DNA of 64,000 bases, taken from Alicyclobacillus_A sp963788285. Lineage in GTDB: Bacteria > Bacillota > Bacilli > Alicyclobacillales > Alicyclobacillaceae. Of the stretch, positions 8,485 through 17,100 are shown one piece after another. Location of the stretch: assembly GCA_963788285.1 (NCBI GenBank), contig CAWBGB010000014.1:1-64000 (forward strand), given 5' to 3'. Under the pieces are notes generated by a model. The model worked only from the letters and a program-made list of their open reading frames with translations, had not been told where the DNA came from and searched no databases. How positions within the stretch are numbered: the first letter of the stretch is position 1; every line of letters starts with the position of its first letter. Position numbers and translations under genes: made by a program.

Positions 8485-9714
8485 ATGCCAAGCATTGAGA
8501 AACGCGGCAGAAACTCATGGCGCTTGATTGTAGATGACGGTTATGATACCGCAGGCAAACGTGTCCAGCGGAGGAAAACCATAAAAATCGAAGATGAGTC
8601 CATCCTGAAGTCCAAACGCCGTCTGAATGACTATCTGCAGATGGAGTTGATGCGATTCAAGCAAGAGGTAGAGTCCGGTCAGTATATCCAGCCGGAGCGA
8701 ATGACTTTTGCTGAATTCATCCCCATCTGGAAACAGAACTACGCGGACCAGAACCTGGGCGCTTACACACGTAGAAACTACATGGCCATAGTCAATTCCC
8801 GTCTCCTCCCCGCCTTCGGCCGTATGCAGTTGGGCAAAATTAAGCCTATGCACATTGTGTCCTTCATGACGCAGTTGCGTAGCCCAGGGTCTCGTAAGGA
8901 TAGCCGGGACAAGCCCTTGGCAACGAATACGCTGCTGAATATCTACAAGACCCTGAAATCCATCTTCGACGCGGCTACAAAGTGGCAGGTTATTCCCAAA
9001 AACCCCATGGACGGCGTGGATCGTCCTGTTGCGGATAAGGCCGAAAAACACTCCCTCAGAACACGTAAACATGCGTACTCGTTGCAGGAAACGGCAGCTC
9101 TGATTGACGCGTTGCAGGATGAACCTGAGCACTGGCGTCTTTACTATCTCGGGGTGTTACTCGGTGGCTTTCGGCGCGGAGAGATGCTTGCCGTTCAATG
9201 GCCCCAGGTGGACTTTGTCGCTGGAGGGCTCCACGTTGAGAAACAAATTTCAATGACGGAGGATGGGAAGCGTATCGAAGCCGAACTAAAAACGGAAGAG
9301 TCGGCGGCCTTCGTACCCATGCCAAAATGGTATATGGCGGAGCTAGAGCATTTCAAAAAACGATGGGCCAAAGAACGACTCCAAGTCGGCGCTGATTGGA
9401 AAGGCGGCGACAAGCAATATGTGTTCCACACCGGCTACGGCGAACCGTTCTACCCCACCGTGCCTACCTATCGGTGGCGTCAATTTCTAAAGAGACACGA
9501 TCTGCCGCATGTGCGCTTGCACGACTTACGGCACACTACCGCTATGCTTCTTCGGGAGGACGGAGCAGACCTTAAAGCTATCCAGGAGCGTCTACGGCAC
9601 GCACGTCTGTCTACAACTGCTGATTTATACACTCATGAGTCTGAACTGGTAAGCAGAGAAACCGCGGACAGACTTGAAAAGCTCAATCCATCTAAGACTC
9701 GTTCCCAAGCATGA
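8485..9714 (+). CDS. int: phage tyrosine integrase
   Basis: A 409-residue site-specific recombinase. It has an N-terminal arm-binding domain (about 1-60), a SAM-like core-binding domain (about 65-170) and the catalytic domain with Arg in GGFRRGEML, HDLRHTTAMLL, RHARLSTTADLYTH including the nucleophile Tyr. An AAAGGAGG site precedes the ATG. The gene ends 139 bases before a tRNA-Gly 3' end (9853-9914), so the prophage very probably integrates into that tRNA gene. A terminator follows at 9789. Confidence 0.95.
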   Translation: MPSIEKRGRNSWRLIVDDGYDTAGKRVQRRKTIKIEDESILKSKRRLNDYLQMELMRFKQEVESGQYIQPERMTFAEFIPIWKQNYADQNLGAYTRRNYMAIVNSRLLPAFGRMQLGKIKPMHIVSFMTQLRSPGSRKDSRDKPLATNTLLNIYKTLKSIFDAATKWQVIPKNPMDGVDRPVADKAEKHSLRTRKHAYSLQETAALIDALQDEPEHWRLYYLGVLLGGFRRGEMLAVQWPQVDFVAGGLHVEKQISMTEDGKRIEAELKTEESAAFVPMPKWYMAELEHFKKRWAKERLQVGADWKGGDKQYVFHTGYGEPFYPTVPTYRWRQFLKRHDLPHVRLHDLRHTTAMLLREDGADLKAIQERLRHARLSTTADLYTHESELVSRETADRLEKLNPSKTRSQA

Positions 9715-9788
9715 GTTGGGAACGGACTGGGAACGAAACACTGGGCATAAGTGATAAAAGCTGAGCATTACTGATAATCGACAACCCC

Positions 9789-9816
9789 AAAAAGCGTTTA
9801 TTTTATGCGGCTTTTT
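9789..9816 (+). terminator. rho-independent terminator after the phage integrase
   Basis: AAAAAGC and GCTTTTT pair perfectly around a 14-base loop. The T-run is part of the 3' stem arm, so the structure could terminate transcription from either side. It lies 75 bases after the integrase stop. Confidence 0.7.
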
Positions 9817-9852
9817 GAGTATATAGATGGACGCTGACGACGGGCCGAACCA

Positions 9853-9914
9853 GCTTCCCAAGCTGAATGTTGCGGGTTCGAGTCCCGTCGTCCGCTCCAG
9901 TGTTGAGGGGTATA
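9853..9914 (+). repeat. attachment-site repeat 1: 3' end of a tRNA-Gly(CCC) gene
   Basis: Sixty-two bases identical to 39447-39508. They contain the anticodon loop TTCCCAA, the T-arm GTTCGAGTC flanked by GCGGG/CCCGT, and the acceptor end CGTCCGCTCCA, that is, the 3' half of a tRNA-Gly with anticodon CCC plus 14 downstream bases. The upstream sequence lacks a proper D-arm and 5' acceptor strand, so this is not a functional tRNA but the att core left by integration. An integrase gene precedes it (8485) and another follows (10101). Confidence 0.85.
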
Positions 9915-10100
9915 TCTCCTATCGCATCGTACAATCGTTGAAGCGTCTGCGGATACGGCAAAGTACGGTGGCATGCGGTAGAGGGGTATACCTCTTTTGC
10001 GTGTGTCACACGGTTGAAATGCGAGCATTAGCCTAATGTATATCGAGCATTAGCTTCCCTCTCCGCGGCCAACTATGATTTCCATCGGAGGGGTTGTTTG

Positions 10101-11192
10101 GTGTCTTACGCACAAGATCTCGCAAAAATTCTCACCGGTGTCACAAAATCATCACACATTCGAGTGGAAACAATTCAAGACGGTATCCGCGCTTACATGA
10201 TTGACTACGTAAGACGCGGGTGTTCAATGAAGTCAACTTTTTGTGCGTATGTAGATCTGATTCGCTTCGCCGAGGATGTAGCTCATTTTGACAACAGTGG
10301 CAAGTCTATGCCGCTTGAAAGAGTCACTCGCCATGTGATTGAAGCTCATCTCGCAAGACTCGCGGCAGGTGAAGAGATAAAGTGCATAAAGCAACCAAGT
10401 GTTCACACTGTCGAGCGCCGTCGCCGAGTGGTCAAAGCATTCATAAGATGGCTGGTTAGCGAAGAGTACATGCAACACGACCCAACGAAGAAACTATCTA
10501 CTATTCGCCTACGTGAACGATTTCCTAGCGTATGGAGTATAGAGGATGTAAAACGGTTTCTATCTACGTTCGATAAAACCGATTTGATTGGACATCGGGA
10601 CTACGCAATAGCTATTCTGGCATTGAGTAGTGGACTACGTGCAGGTGAAATCGCACAGTTGCGTCCGATGGACATCAATCTAAAAGAAAGAACTTTGTCC
10701 GTTAGCGAGAAAGGTAAGACGGGCGCAAGGACAGCGGTATTAACGGGAGAAGCATGTGTCGAAATAAGACGCTGGTTACGGCGTAGAGACCGGGAGTTAG
10801 GTATGTCAACAAGGGATCCTCTGTTTCCTCCAATCGGAAAAAATGGAGGCTTAATTAGCAACGTGCCGATGCGACCACATAGCATCAGCTGCATTATTGC
10901 AAAACACGCTAAGCAAGCGGGTATTGTCGGAGTCAAACTAGGCGCCCACGCTCTCCGTCACACAGCCGCCACAATGTTAGCGAGAAATGGGGCGTCAGCC
11001 TTCGAGATTCAACGCTTTTTGGGCCATTCTAGCGTGGAAATGTCGCAGAGATACGTGGCGATGTCCAACGAAACGGTGCAAAAGCGCGTAGAGCAAGATG
11101 GAATTCTTGCGCAACTAAACAGAGAAACACTTGATGAGGTAGAAGATTGTACGACTAGTGAGATGTTAAAACGCATTTTACGAAGTCAGTAA
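10101..11192 (+). CDS. tyrosine recombinase of the island (XerC/D-like)
   Basis: A 363-residue integrase with an N-terminal core-binding domain and a full catalytic set: SSGLRAGEIAQL (Arg), HALRHTAATML (His-x-x-Arg) and GHSSVEMSQRYV (His and Tyr). GTG at 10101 follows GGAGGGG by seven bases. It sits directly inside the left att repeat; a decayed relative occupies the same place after the right repeat (39695). It is therefore the best candidate for moving the 9.9-39.5 kb island, acting on the tRNA-Gly 3' end. Confidence 0.93.
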   Translation: MSYAQDLAKILTGVTKSSHIRVETIQDGIRAYMIDYVRRGCSMKSTFCAYVDLIRFAEDVAHFDNSGKSMPLERVTRHVIEAHLARLAAGEEIKCIKQPSVHTVERRRRVVKAFIRWLVSEEYMQHDPTKKLSTIRLRERFPSVWSIEDVKRFLSTFDKTDLIGHRDYAIAILALSSGLRAGEIAQLRPMDINLKERTLSVSEKGKTGARTAVLTGEACVEIRRWLRRRDRELGMSTRDPLFPPIGKNGGLISNVPMRPHSISCIIAKHAKQAGIVGVKLGAHALRHTAATMLARNGASAFEIQRFLGHSSVEMSQRYVAMSNETVQKRVEQDGILAQLNRETLDEVEDCTTSEMLKRILRSQ

Positions 11193-11906
11193 AACACAAA
11201 TTGGGCGGCCAAACCTGCGGCCGTCCACCTCTAGATAAGTAATTTATCCTTGAAGCTACCTATATAACGTCCGGAAGTGCTACCACATTCGCAGCATCCC
11301 TTACCATTCGGAGTACATGTACCGTACCGCCGTGTACGTCGCAAAGCGCATCACAGCGACCACAAACGTGAACAAACTGCCGCATCAAATCGACGTTACA
11401 CACGCTATCAAACACCATACGCCCACACATGAGTCATCGCTAGAATCGCCCTCCCCAACACCAGCACGCCCCCGCCGATGCTTTGCGGACGACTGCGTCA
11501 GATTGGAAACTGCGACTTGATGAGCAATCACAATCAATGCGTGATCCCCTGCGCCGTATGTAAAATTCCACGAATTGGGCATCGGTAATTAAACGTTTTT
11601 CACGCCATACTTAGCGCATACACAACTGACCACTGGTGCACCGTATGCCGCACTAATGCGTCCCAAAGCCGATCACCAACCGTACTACCATCCGACACCA
11701 GATACATAAATTCAAGTTTGTTTTAACTCTTTGGTGAAATTGATGTGGTATGCAGTAAGGAAGAAATGACGATCATTCTTGAATTCTTGTATTTGGTGTA
11801 TCTCGTGGAAGCCGCCCATCCCGAACGCTCCATCAGTGCATAACGGTTCGTAAGGATGATTGCAACCTAAGTTCTAAACTGCATATGAAGTAGCTCCTCT
11901 CGGCTT
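11193..11906. repeat. non-coding stretch with degenerate copy of an island repeat
   Basis: No credible gene is seen. The part 11650-11790 (ATACATAAATTCAAGTTT, then GATCATTCTTGAATTC) is a diverged copy of 18140-18300, and 11430-11520 resembles 17950-18040. The same two blocks occur in the same order and spacing after the SEC-C gene, so a segment of several hundred bases was duplicated inside the island. A GC-rich inverted repeat just after the integrase stop (GGGCGGCC/GCGGCCGTCC) might terminate it but lacks a T-run. Confidence 0.55.
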
Positions 11907-13061
11907 TCAAAGTTGCGCCTTGTACTGCGTTGGCGTCAGGGACAACAGTGTCCTTATATCTCCGTTTAGAATGAAGAATTCTCCGGTCCGACTTTCAGGG
12001 TTGAAGTTATAAATGCGGTAAAGGTAATAGAGATCTGCGTGAGTCTCGGAAAAGAACAATTCATTGGGTGTAATCATAAACGGTGTTCCAGGACCGCCAC
12101 GTGTCGTTTTTACCTCAATGAGTTTTTCTCTACCGTTGAGATCAAAGGACAACACGTCATAACCGGCACCATCTCCTTCTATTTCGGATACGTGGCGCAC
12201 CTGATCAGCCAGGTCCCTCCTGCCGTTGGCTATCAAATTCTCACGTTCGAATTCCATTACAAGTTTTTCCCCTTCTTTGCCAATCGTACGATTCCTGGCC
12301 TCACTTTCTGCGAAATCTACATGTTTTGCTTGGAACAAACGGGTATCAGTTCCTCTTATGTTCCTACGTTGCTGAACAGGTGAATCTCGTCTCACCAAAC
12401 CAGGGCGCACGCCATTCGATGCAAGCAATAGGGGATTTTCCACCACAAGTTCGAGTCCTAAGTCGCGTGCTGTCTCGGCAGACAACTCCCAGTCAAGTAT
12501 TTGCCATTTGAAGTGAACTGGCGCCTCCCTCTCAAGATCATGGGTCACGTATGCAAGTCGCCCCAAATATAGGTAATCGTCGCGAGGATTGGTTCGTAAG
12601 AAGAGATGGATTTGGTTAATAAGATGATCATGATGTATCAATTCTTGGATGACTTTGCTTCGAAACGTCTGCGAGGGTTGTGACTGCCAGGTCAGAATTC
12701 CATTTTCAGTAATACTCTCTTCGAAGGTATGGCTCACTGCGTGCTGCCCAAAGGTAACGAAAAATACGAAGTCACTGCTGTGCGGATAAATCCGTACGAT
12801 ACCTTGTAGCCCCCACGTACCAACTTGAGGCTTAAACTCGGTGTGAGGCGAAAAAATGTCATGGACTTCGCGCCGAGAATATCGTTCGTACCTTTGCAGT
12901 CGTCTTACCACTGTACCCGCCCCCATTTCTTTTCCCCATTTTACTATTTCAATCGAGTAGGTGGGGACGCCTAGCCCCCCCGTCGTCTCAGAAAACCGTA
13001 CATGCAGTCCGGCATTCGGTGCTCCAATGGATGTTTCAGTTCTCGTCGCGCATAATGTCAA
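11907..13061 (-). CDS. DUF3427-like plus DUF3883 nuclease-like protein
   Basis: A protein of up to 384 residues. The first half resembles the DUF3427 module (RREVHDIFSP and GTWGLQGIVRI, then FFVTFGQ). The C-terminal 120 residues are DUF3883, a PD-(D/E)XK-like nuclease fold: NRTIGKEGEKLVMEFE, VRHVSEIEGDGAGYDVLSFD and LIEVKTTRGG with the E-x-K pair. DUF3883 proteins are common in restriction and defence loci. The start is uncertain; the conserved part begins near Met46, and the upstream 45 residues may be untranslated. It stands alone beside the integrase, suggesting a defence or addiction cargo. Confidence 0.78.
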   Translation of the reverse strand: MTLCATRTETSIGAPNAGLHVRFSETTGGLGVPTYSIEIVKWGKEMGAGTVVRRLQRYERYSRREVHDIFSPHTEFKPQVGTWGLQGIVRIYPHSSDFVFFVTFGQHAVSHTFEESITENGILTWQSQPSQTFRSKVIQELIHHDHLINQIHLFLRTNPRDDYLYLGRLAYVTHDLEREAPVHFKWQILDWELSAETARDLGLELVVENPLLLASNGVRPGLVRRDSPVQQRRNIRGTDTRLFQAKHVDFAESEARNRTIGKEGEKLVMEFERENLIANGRRDLADQVRHVSEIEGDGAGYDVLSFDLNGREKLIEVKTTRGGPGTPFMITPNELFFSETHADLYYLYRIYNFNPESRTGEFFILNGDIRTLLSLTPTQYKAQL

Positions 13062-13437
13062 CGTGACTCTGGTGCCTGCATAGCGCTGGGTAGGCGCGTC
13101 AATGTGTTCGGGCTCTCGCCCCGTCCATGCGAGTGTGTATACAATTAGCCAAGCTAGCCGCGCTGGTGTCTGTCTGTGTTAGAAAGCCATATTGCATGTC
13201 CAAAAAAGACCTGATTTTCAAATTAAAAACCCGATAAAACCCTTGTGCAGACTCGGATTATGCGCTGTCTTTCACGCATGGGTGGACATTTTTTGACCGA
13301 TTCAGAAAAGAGCGCCCACGTAATGGTCGCCCTTTCCGTTTCGCTCTTAACTCAGCCCTGCCGCGCAGGATCTTAGCTCGCGTTATCAAACATATCCGCA
13401 TTTCACCTATGCGATCATCGATGAAAAAAGCGCGTAA
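13062..13437. other. non-coding gap with a terminator-like hairpin
   Basis: No open frame of substance. GAGCGCCCA/TGGTCGCCCTTT at about 13309-13333 is a worn copy of the terminator found at 34215-34243. The rest shows nothing I can name. Confidence 0.4.
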
Positions 13438-13627
13438 TCACACGCGCAGTGGTAGTTCCATATTCAGTGATATACGCAATTCATCTTCAATGTCCGCGAT
13501 TCCTATAACGATGGTCCCGTTGTATCTTGTCATGGCGCTACGCTTGTCCACAGGAATACCGGATCGTCTCAATGCATTGTTCCACGTGCCAAAGCGTTCA
13601 GCGGATTCGGTTCTTCGACAGTGAAAA
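13438..13627 (-). pseudogene. remnant of HNH-associated repeat protein
   Basis: Reading leftwards there is an open frame without start codon that contains ESAERFGTWNNALRRSGIPV, matching the FGSWNNAL core of homing-endonuclease-associated repeats (HNH_repeat). It parallels the adjacent intact ORF at 13699-13917 (RFGSWNNALATAKVPI). A stop codon lies just upstream in frame, so this is a broken repeat unit or the 3' end of a disrupted gene. Together the two suggest a decayed homing endonuclease or regulator array. Confidence 0.55.
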
Positions 13628-13698
13628 CGGCCATGGTTGAAGTGTCATCGTAGGCGGCTTCACGTTTTGAACATAAAAATCCCGCAACTCAGATAATA

Positions 13699-13917
13699 CT
13701 ATTCATCGTTTACATACTTCGCCTCATAAATCGGCACCTTTGCCGTGGCCAATGCGTTGTTCCAGGACCCAAAGCGTTTTGCGATTCGATCAGCCTTCAA
13801 CGAAAACAGCCAGGGATTTTCCTTCATGGAAGAACTACGACCATGTAAACGATAAAACTCTTGCAATTCATTCAGCAACTGTTCGTCTCCAACACGCGGT
13901 TTCCTTTGCAAGTACAT
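13699..13917 (-). CDS. homing endonuclease associated repeat protein
   Basis: A 72-residue protein that is a single HNH-associated repeat: LLNELQEFYRLHGRS, then a helix ending RFGSWNNALATAKVP. These modules are thought to bind DNA and are attached to HNH or other nuclease domains; no nuclease domain is present here. A second, broken unit lies downstream on the same strand (13438-13627). It may be the N-terminal piece of a once longer protein. Confidence 0.6.
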   Translation of the reverse strand: MYLQRKPRVGDEQLLNELQEFYRLHGRSSSMKENPWLFSLKADRIAKRFGSWNNALATAKVPIYEAKYVNDE

Positions 13918-13967
13918 CGCCGCCTTTAGTCCACTATGCGCGTAATCAACTACCTATAGTGCCACAT

Positions 13968-14072
13968 CGCAGTTTTTAACTCGTCTTGGGACGGCTCCAC
14001 ATACTGCAACGTCAGTTGAGTCGAATCATGTCCGGCTACCTTTGCGACGTTTTGAACCGCCACTCTACGTTT
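13968..14072 (-). pseudogene. C-terminal scrap of a tyrosine recombinase
   Basis: Reading leftwards, RRVAVQNVAKVAGHDST and LQYVEPSQDELKTA match the C-terminal end of the intact recombinase at 15967-16890 (NVAKVAGHDSIQ, RYVEPSQDELKTA). Only the last 35 or so codons remain, with the catalytic His and Tyr region. It is evidence of repeated integrase insertion or duplication here. Confidence 0.7.
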
Positions 14073-14093
14073 ATCAACAGCTGATCAGACAAA

Positions 14094-14140
14094 TTTAACA
14101 CCATATATTCATTTCTCTGTACCAAACGCTGTGATATACA
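14094..14140. repeat. island repeat A, copy 1
   Basis: About 45 bases (TTTAACACCATATATTCATT onward to CGCTGTGATA) match 33974-34020 with few changes. Both copies lie just before short A-rich purine tracts and next to recombination or replication genes. Meaning unknown; possibly a remnant of a duplicated end or a regulatory site. Confidence 0.6.
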
Positions 14141-14241
14141 TACGATACTAAACCAATGAGAAATAACAATAAGAAGGAATACCTACAAGAAAGAGCCGAA
14201 GAGAATCAACATGTGAGTGCAACATGCGGTGACAAAACCTT

Positions 14242-14709
14242 TTAACCGCCGCTTAGCTTTAGAGGCGCTCCATCGCTTCTGTTCTCGATGCTTGGCGTTG
14301 CATATGACCGCGTAACATTCAGATCACTGTGCCCTGCCAGCTTTGCCACCGTCACCAAGTCAACGCCCTGATCGAGTAGACCACGAACAAACGTATGGCG
14401 TAAACGATGCGGATGAAAATCGTCATCCAGCCGCCTTAACATGTGTTCGACGGTTCGAACGGAAATGCGCTCTCGGCGGTTCGACAGAAACAGGGGGTCA
14501 TCTGGACCGTACTGGACACGCTCAGCTAGATAATCCTCTTGGCGGTTCCGCACTTCCGCCGTAGTCGGCACGATACGTTACTTGTTGCCCTTCCCACGGT
14601 TCACATATACCAGGCCGCCACGCTTTAACTCCACGTCTTTAACGTTCAAAGCGACCAACTCCCCGACGCGCAGACCGCAATACAGTAAAATGTATATAGC
14701 TCGTCGTTA
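14242..14709 (-). pseudogene. tyrosine recombinase pseudogene
   Basis: A recombinase catalytic domain reads YCGLRVGELVAL (Arg box), VYVNRGKGNK, then an in-frame TAA at about 14578, then RIVPTTAEV through HPHRLRHTFVRGLL and GHSDLNVTRSYA. The in-frame stop and the missing N-terminal domain make it a pseudogene; the downstream 109 residues stay open. It is distinct in sequence from the recombinases at 10101 and 15967. Confidence 0.8.
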
Positions 14710-14722
14710 CTGAGCGTTACAA

Positions 14723-15313
14723 TCAAGACGATAGGACTGCTGTCTGAACAACAAACTTGACTCGGAAGTCTTGATGCTTCAGCGCATACAACGCCTGCTG
14801 AACCACCGCAGTATATCGTTTCTCCAACCAACCCCGTGCGAATTGGTTATGAGTCGCAATAACCACTTCGCGAGCGTCGGAATCAAATCGCTCAATCTTC
14901 GTTTCCGCAAACCATGTTTCGAAAATCGCATCATGATTGATTTGTGCGCGGATTATTGACAGTGCCTTACGCCAAATATCCTCAGGGCTATCATTCGCAC
15001 ATTCAATAAGGTCAATTTCCTTGGGTACGGGCTGAGAGGTATTCGAACGAGATTCATCATACACAAGTCGGACCGAGTCACGCGATTCACATATCTCTCG
15101 ACGCATTTCATCGATTTGCTCAGTAATCTGGCGTTGAATACGGTCCAACTGCTCTTTAAATGACTTTAAGAAACGGTCCGTTCTTCCGTCAAAATGCTCA
15201 GTCATGCAAGTCATAAAACCGTTGAGTTCTTCTCTTAGCTCTCATCGCAGAATCTCCTCAAATTTCGTAATATCAAACGTGCCGGTCAATTGTAATTGTT
15301 TTTCGTTGTCCAT
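14723..15313 (-). pseudogene. coiled-coil protein with DnaA N-terminal domain, internal TGA
   Basis: The reading frame starts with a good RBS (GGAGG) at ATG 15313 (MDNEKQLQLTGTF), meets an in-frame TGA at 15242-15244, and continues open from 15241 to 14723. The N-terminal half is a coiled coil (FKEQLDRIQRQITEQIDEM). The C-terminal 80 residues are a DnaA_N-like domain (IWRKALSIIRAQI, FETWFAETKIERF, NQFARGWLEKRYTAVV). Such proteins may recruit or compete for DnaA partners in mobile-element replication. A restart at ATG 15214 could still yield a 163-residue product. Confidence 0.7.
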
Positions 15314-15488
15314 GGCATGTCCTCCGTCGATAGCTGTTGATATAGAACGGCTTGTCCGCCCCACGGTCAAACTCATCGAATATAAACGCCTTCATCGCGT
15401 CTTGCGGAACGTGAGTAACTGATTCAAGACTTGAAGCAATCACATTAGCTCGTGATTCGCCACCAAAACAGTCATACGCGAACATCAT
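15273..15488 (-). CDS. hypothetical small protein, doubtful
   Basis: A 71-residue open frame (MMFAYDCFGGESRANV) overlapping the start of the DnaA_N gene. Composition is protein-like over the first 50 residues but no ribosome binding site is evident, and the last 20 codons overlap the next gene in another frame. Between here and 15684 a further start-less frame (LRDLHQFVHKERRDTL, then a hydrophobic YGAVCAVLSC) suggests a decayed small membrane protein. Not recognised. Confidence 0.3.
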   Translation of the reverse strand: MMFAYDCFGGESRANVIASSLESVTHVPQDAMKAFIFDEFDRGADKPFYINSYRRRTCHGQRKTITIDRHV

Positions 15489-15684
15489 TCATTTTACGAA
15501 ATTGACGCCTTTAAGTAAGTTTACTCGGACTGCGAAAGCAGGACAAGACCGCACAGACCGCACCGTAGACACGATTATTCACAATCGAATTCAATCGCTT
15601 ATCAAGCGTATCACGACGCTCCTTATGCACAAATTGATGTAAATCACGCAGAGTGTTTCTTCATCAACTCGGTACCACGATTAC

Positions 15685-15936
15685 CTACCGATTGTGAACG
15701 CGACGACAGGTCCAGCCTATTGTACGAGTATAATAACACGCGCCATTTAGTTTGATTAGATATTTAGCAAGCAGTGTTCCATATGATGCATGGTTTTCAA
15801 GCCCCTCCTGCAACAATGAACCACTGTCAATCGGTCCGAGCATCTTCTCAAACTTCCACCCAAAACTATCCGAATAAAATTGAATTGCTTGCTCCAGATT
15901 TGGAAACTGAAACTCGAAGCGTAACACCTTGCCCAT
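15685..15936 (-). pseudogene. truncated VOC (glyoxalase/bleomycin resistance) protein
   Basis: The first 60 residues (VLRFEFQFPNLEQAIQFYSDSFGWKFEKM) are the opening beta-alpha-beta unit of a VOC superfamily protein. The frame then runs into unrelated sequence after about residue 62 and stops at 83, whereas intact members are about 115-130 residues. It is therefore a 5' fragment, truncated by whatever rearranged the recombinase cluster. The metal and substrate cannot be told. Confidence 0.65.
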
Positions 15937-15966
15937 TCTTATACCTCCCGATTCTGATAATCCCTT

Positions 15967-16890
15967 TCAGAGTAATTGTATCGCCGTCTTCAATTCGTCT
16001 TGGGACGGTTCGACGTATCGCATGGTTGTTTGAATCGAATCGTGTCCTGCGACCTTGGCGACGTTCTGGAGCGGCCACCCTGCGTTGACCAGCCTCTTGC
16101 AGAACGTGTGCCTTAACGAGTGGCAACTGAATCCTTCCGTCTTGGAGCCGTCCTGGGAGCGTTCAAGCAAACCGCACTTCTCTAGGTAACCATCGACTAC
16201 ATACGCAATAGCCCTGGTCGTCATCTGACCCGACCGTTCCGACACGAACAGAAAATCGCTCAGTTGGTGAACCACCTTGTCGCTGTCCATACGATACGCC
16301 AGCCAGGCCTTCAGCACCTTTCGCAGCTCCTTCGTCATTGGCACACTGCGGAATTTACCGCCCTTGCCGTTCACCACGTTAACCATCTCGCCCTTCAGGT
16401 CGATATGGCCTAGTTTCAATTCCGAGACTTCCTCGACCCGTAATCCTGCGTCCAACATGGTCCGCACGATAGCCATGTCCCGTGACCGCTTGAAATCGTT
16501 CTTCTGACCCTCGACTGCATACAGCAGACGGTTCACTTCACCGTCATTCAGCCACTTTGGGGCGTGCGTCAACTGGACACGTTTCATCTTGACCTTCGAC
16601 GCAGGATTAACGTCGATATGCCCCGTATCGACCGCCCAGGAGAAGAAGGTTTTCAGTGTTGCCAATGCCTTGTTGATTGTGGCGGGTTTACAGCTCTTGA
16701 CCGTCTGCATATACGACCGATAATCCTGGAGCAGCACAGGCGTCACGTCCTGCGGTTCAAATACCTTGTCCTCTGTCTCTTCATACCACGCCACAAACTT
16801 GGTCATCACCGACAGGTATGTACGAATCGTTTTGTCTCCCTTGTCCTCGTTCCGCAGCCATGTCTCGAAGTCAGCCAGATATACGTTCAC
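15967..16890 (-). CDS. XerD-like tyrosine recombinase
   Basis: An intact 307-residue recombinase. The core-binding domain is at 1-95; the catalytic residues are in LDAGLRVEEVSEL (Arg), HSLRHTFCKRLV (His-x-x-Arg), GHDSIQTTMRYVEPS (His, Tyr). It starts with GTG after GAGGTG. The size is that of XerC/XerD rather than a phage integrase with arm-binding domain. It is divergent from the SEC-C gene, with two palindromes between them (16914-16963). It may resolve multimers of the element or move a smaller internal unit. Confidence 0.93.
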   Translation of the reverse strand: MNVYLADFETWLRNEDKGDKTIRTYLSVMTKFVAWYEETEDKVFEPQDVTPVLLQDYRSYMQTVKSCKPATINKALATLKTFFSWAVDTGHIDVNPASKVKMKRVQLTHAPKWLNDGEVNRLLYAVEGQKNDFKRSRDMAIVRTMLDAGLRVEEVSELKLGHIDLKGEMVNVVNGKGGKFRSVPMTKELRKVLKAWLAYRMDSDKVVHQLSDFLFVSERSGQMTTRAIAYVVDGYLEKCGLLERSQDGSKTEGFSCHSLRHTFCKRLVNAGWPLQNVAKVAGHDSIQTTMRYVEPSQDELKTAIQLL

Positions 16891-16913
16891 CTATGGACAC
16901 CTCGTTACAATTA

Positions 16914-16963
16914 TGTGTTCTCGGAAGAATTTTCGAGGCGATTATAGTGTGTTCTCGGAAGAA
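16914..16963. promoter_or_regulatory. twin palindromes TTCTCGGAAGAA between recombinase and SEC-C gene
   Basis: TGTGTTCTCGGAAGAA occurs at 16914-16929 and 16948-16963, exactly 34 bases apart. The inner 12 bases form an inverted repeat TTCT-cgga-AGAA. A related CGTCCGAGAATA lies at about 16988. Such spaced palindromes between divergent genes look like operator or recombinase arm sites. The remaining gap to 17100 includes a TAATAT box near 17070 that could be the -10 element of the downstream gene. Confidence 0.6.
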
Positions 16964-17100
16964 AAGTCAACGTATTTAGCCAAAATTCGTCCGAGAATAG
17001 TAATTCCAAGATGAATATAGTCAACTATTAGCTCACTGGTATTTGGTTAGACAATCTAGTACAATTGTAATATGATTACGATAAACCGGAGGATTCCAAA

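Noticed and set aside
9828..9900. A complete functional tRNA-Gly gene
   Set aside because: The 5' acceptor strand and D-arm do not fit; only the 3' half is intact, as expected for an att site.
15204..15684. A phage holin or XhlA-like membrane protein
   Set aside because: Only a short hydrophobic stretch without start codon is seen; too little to name.
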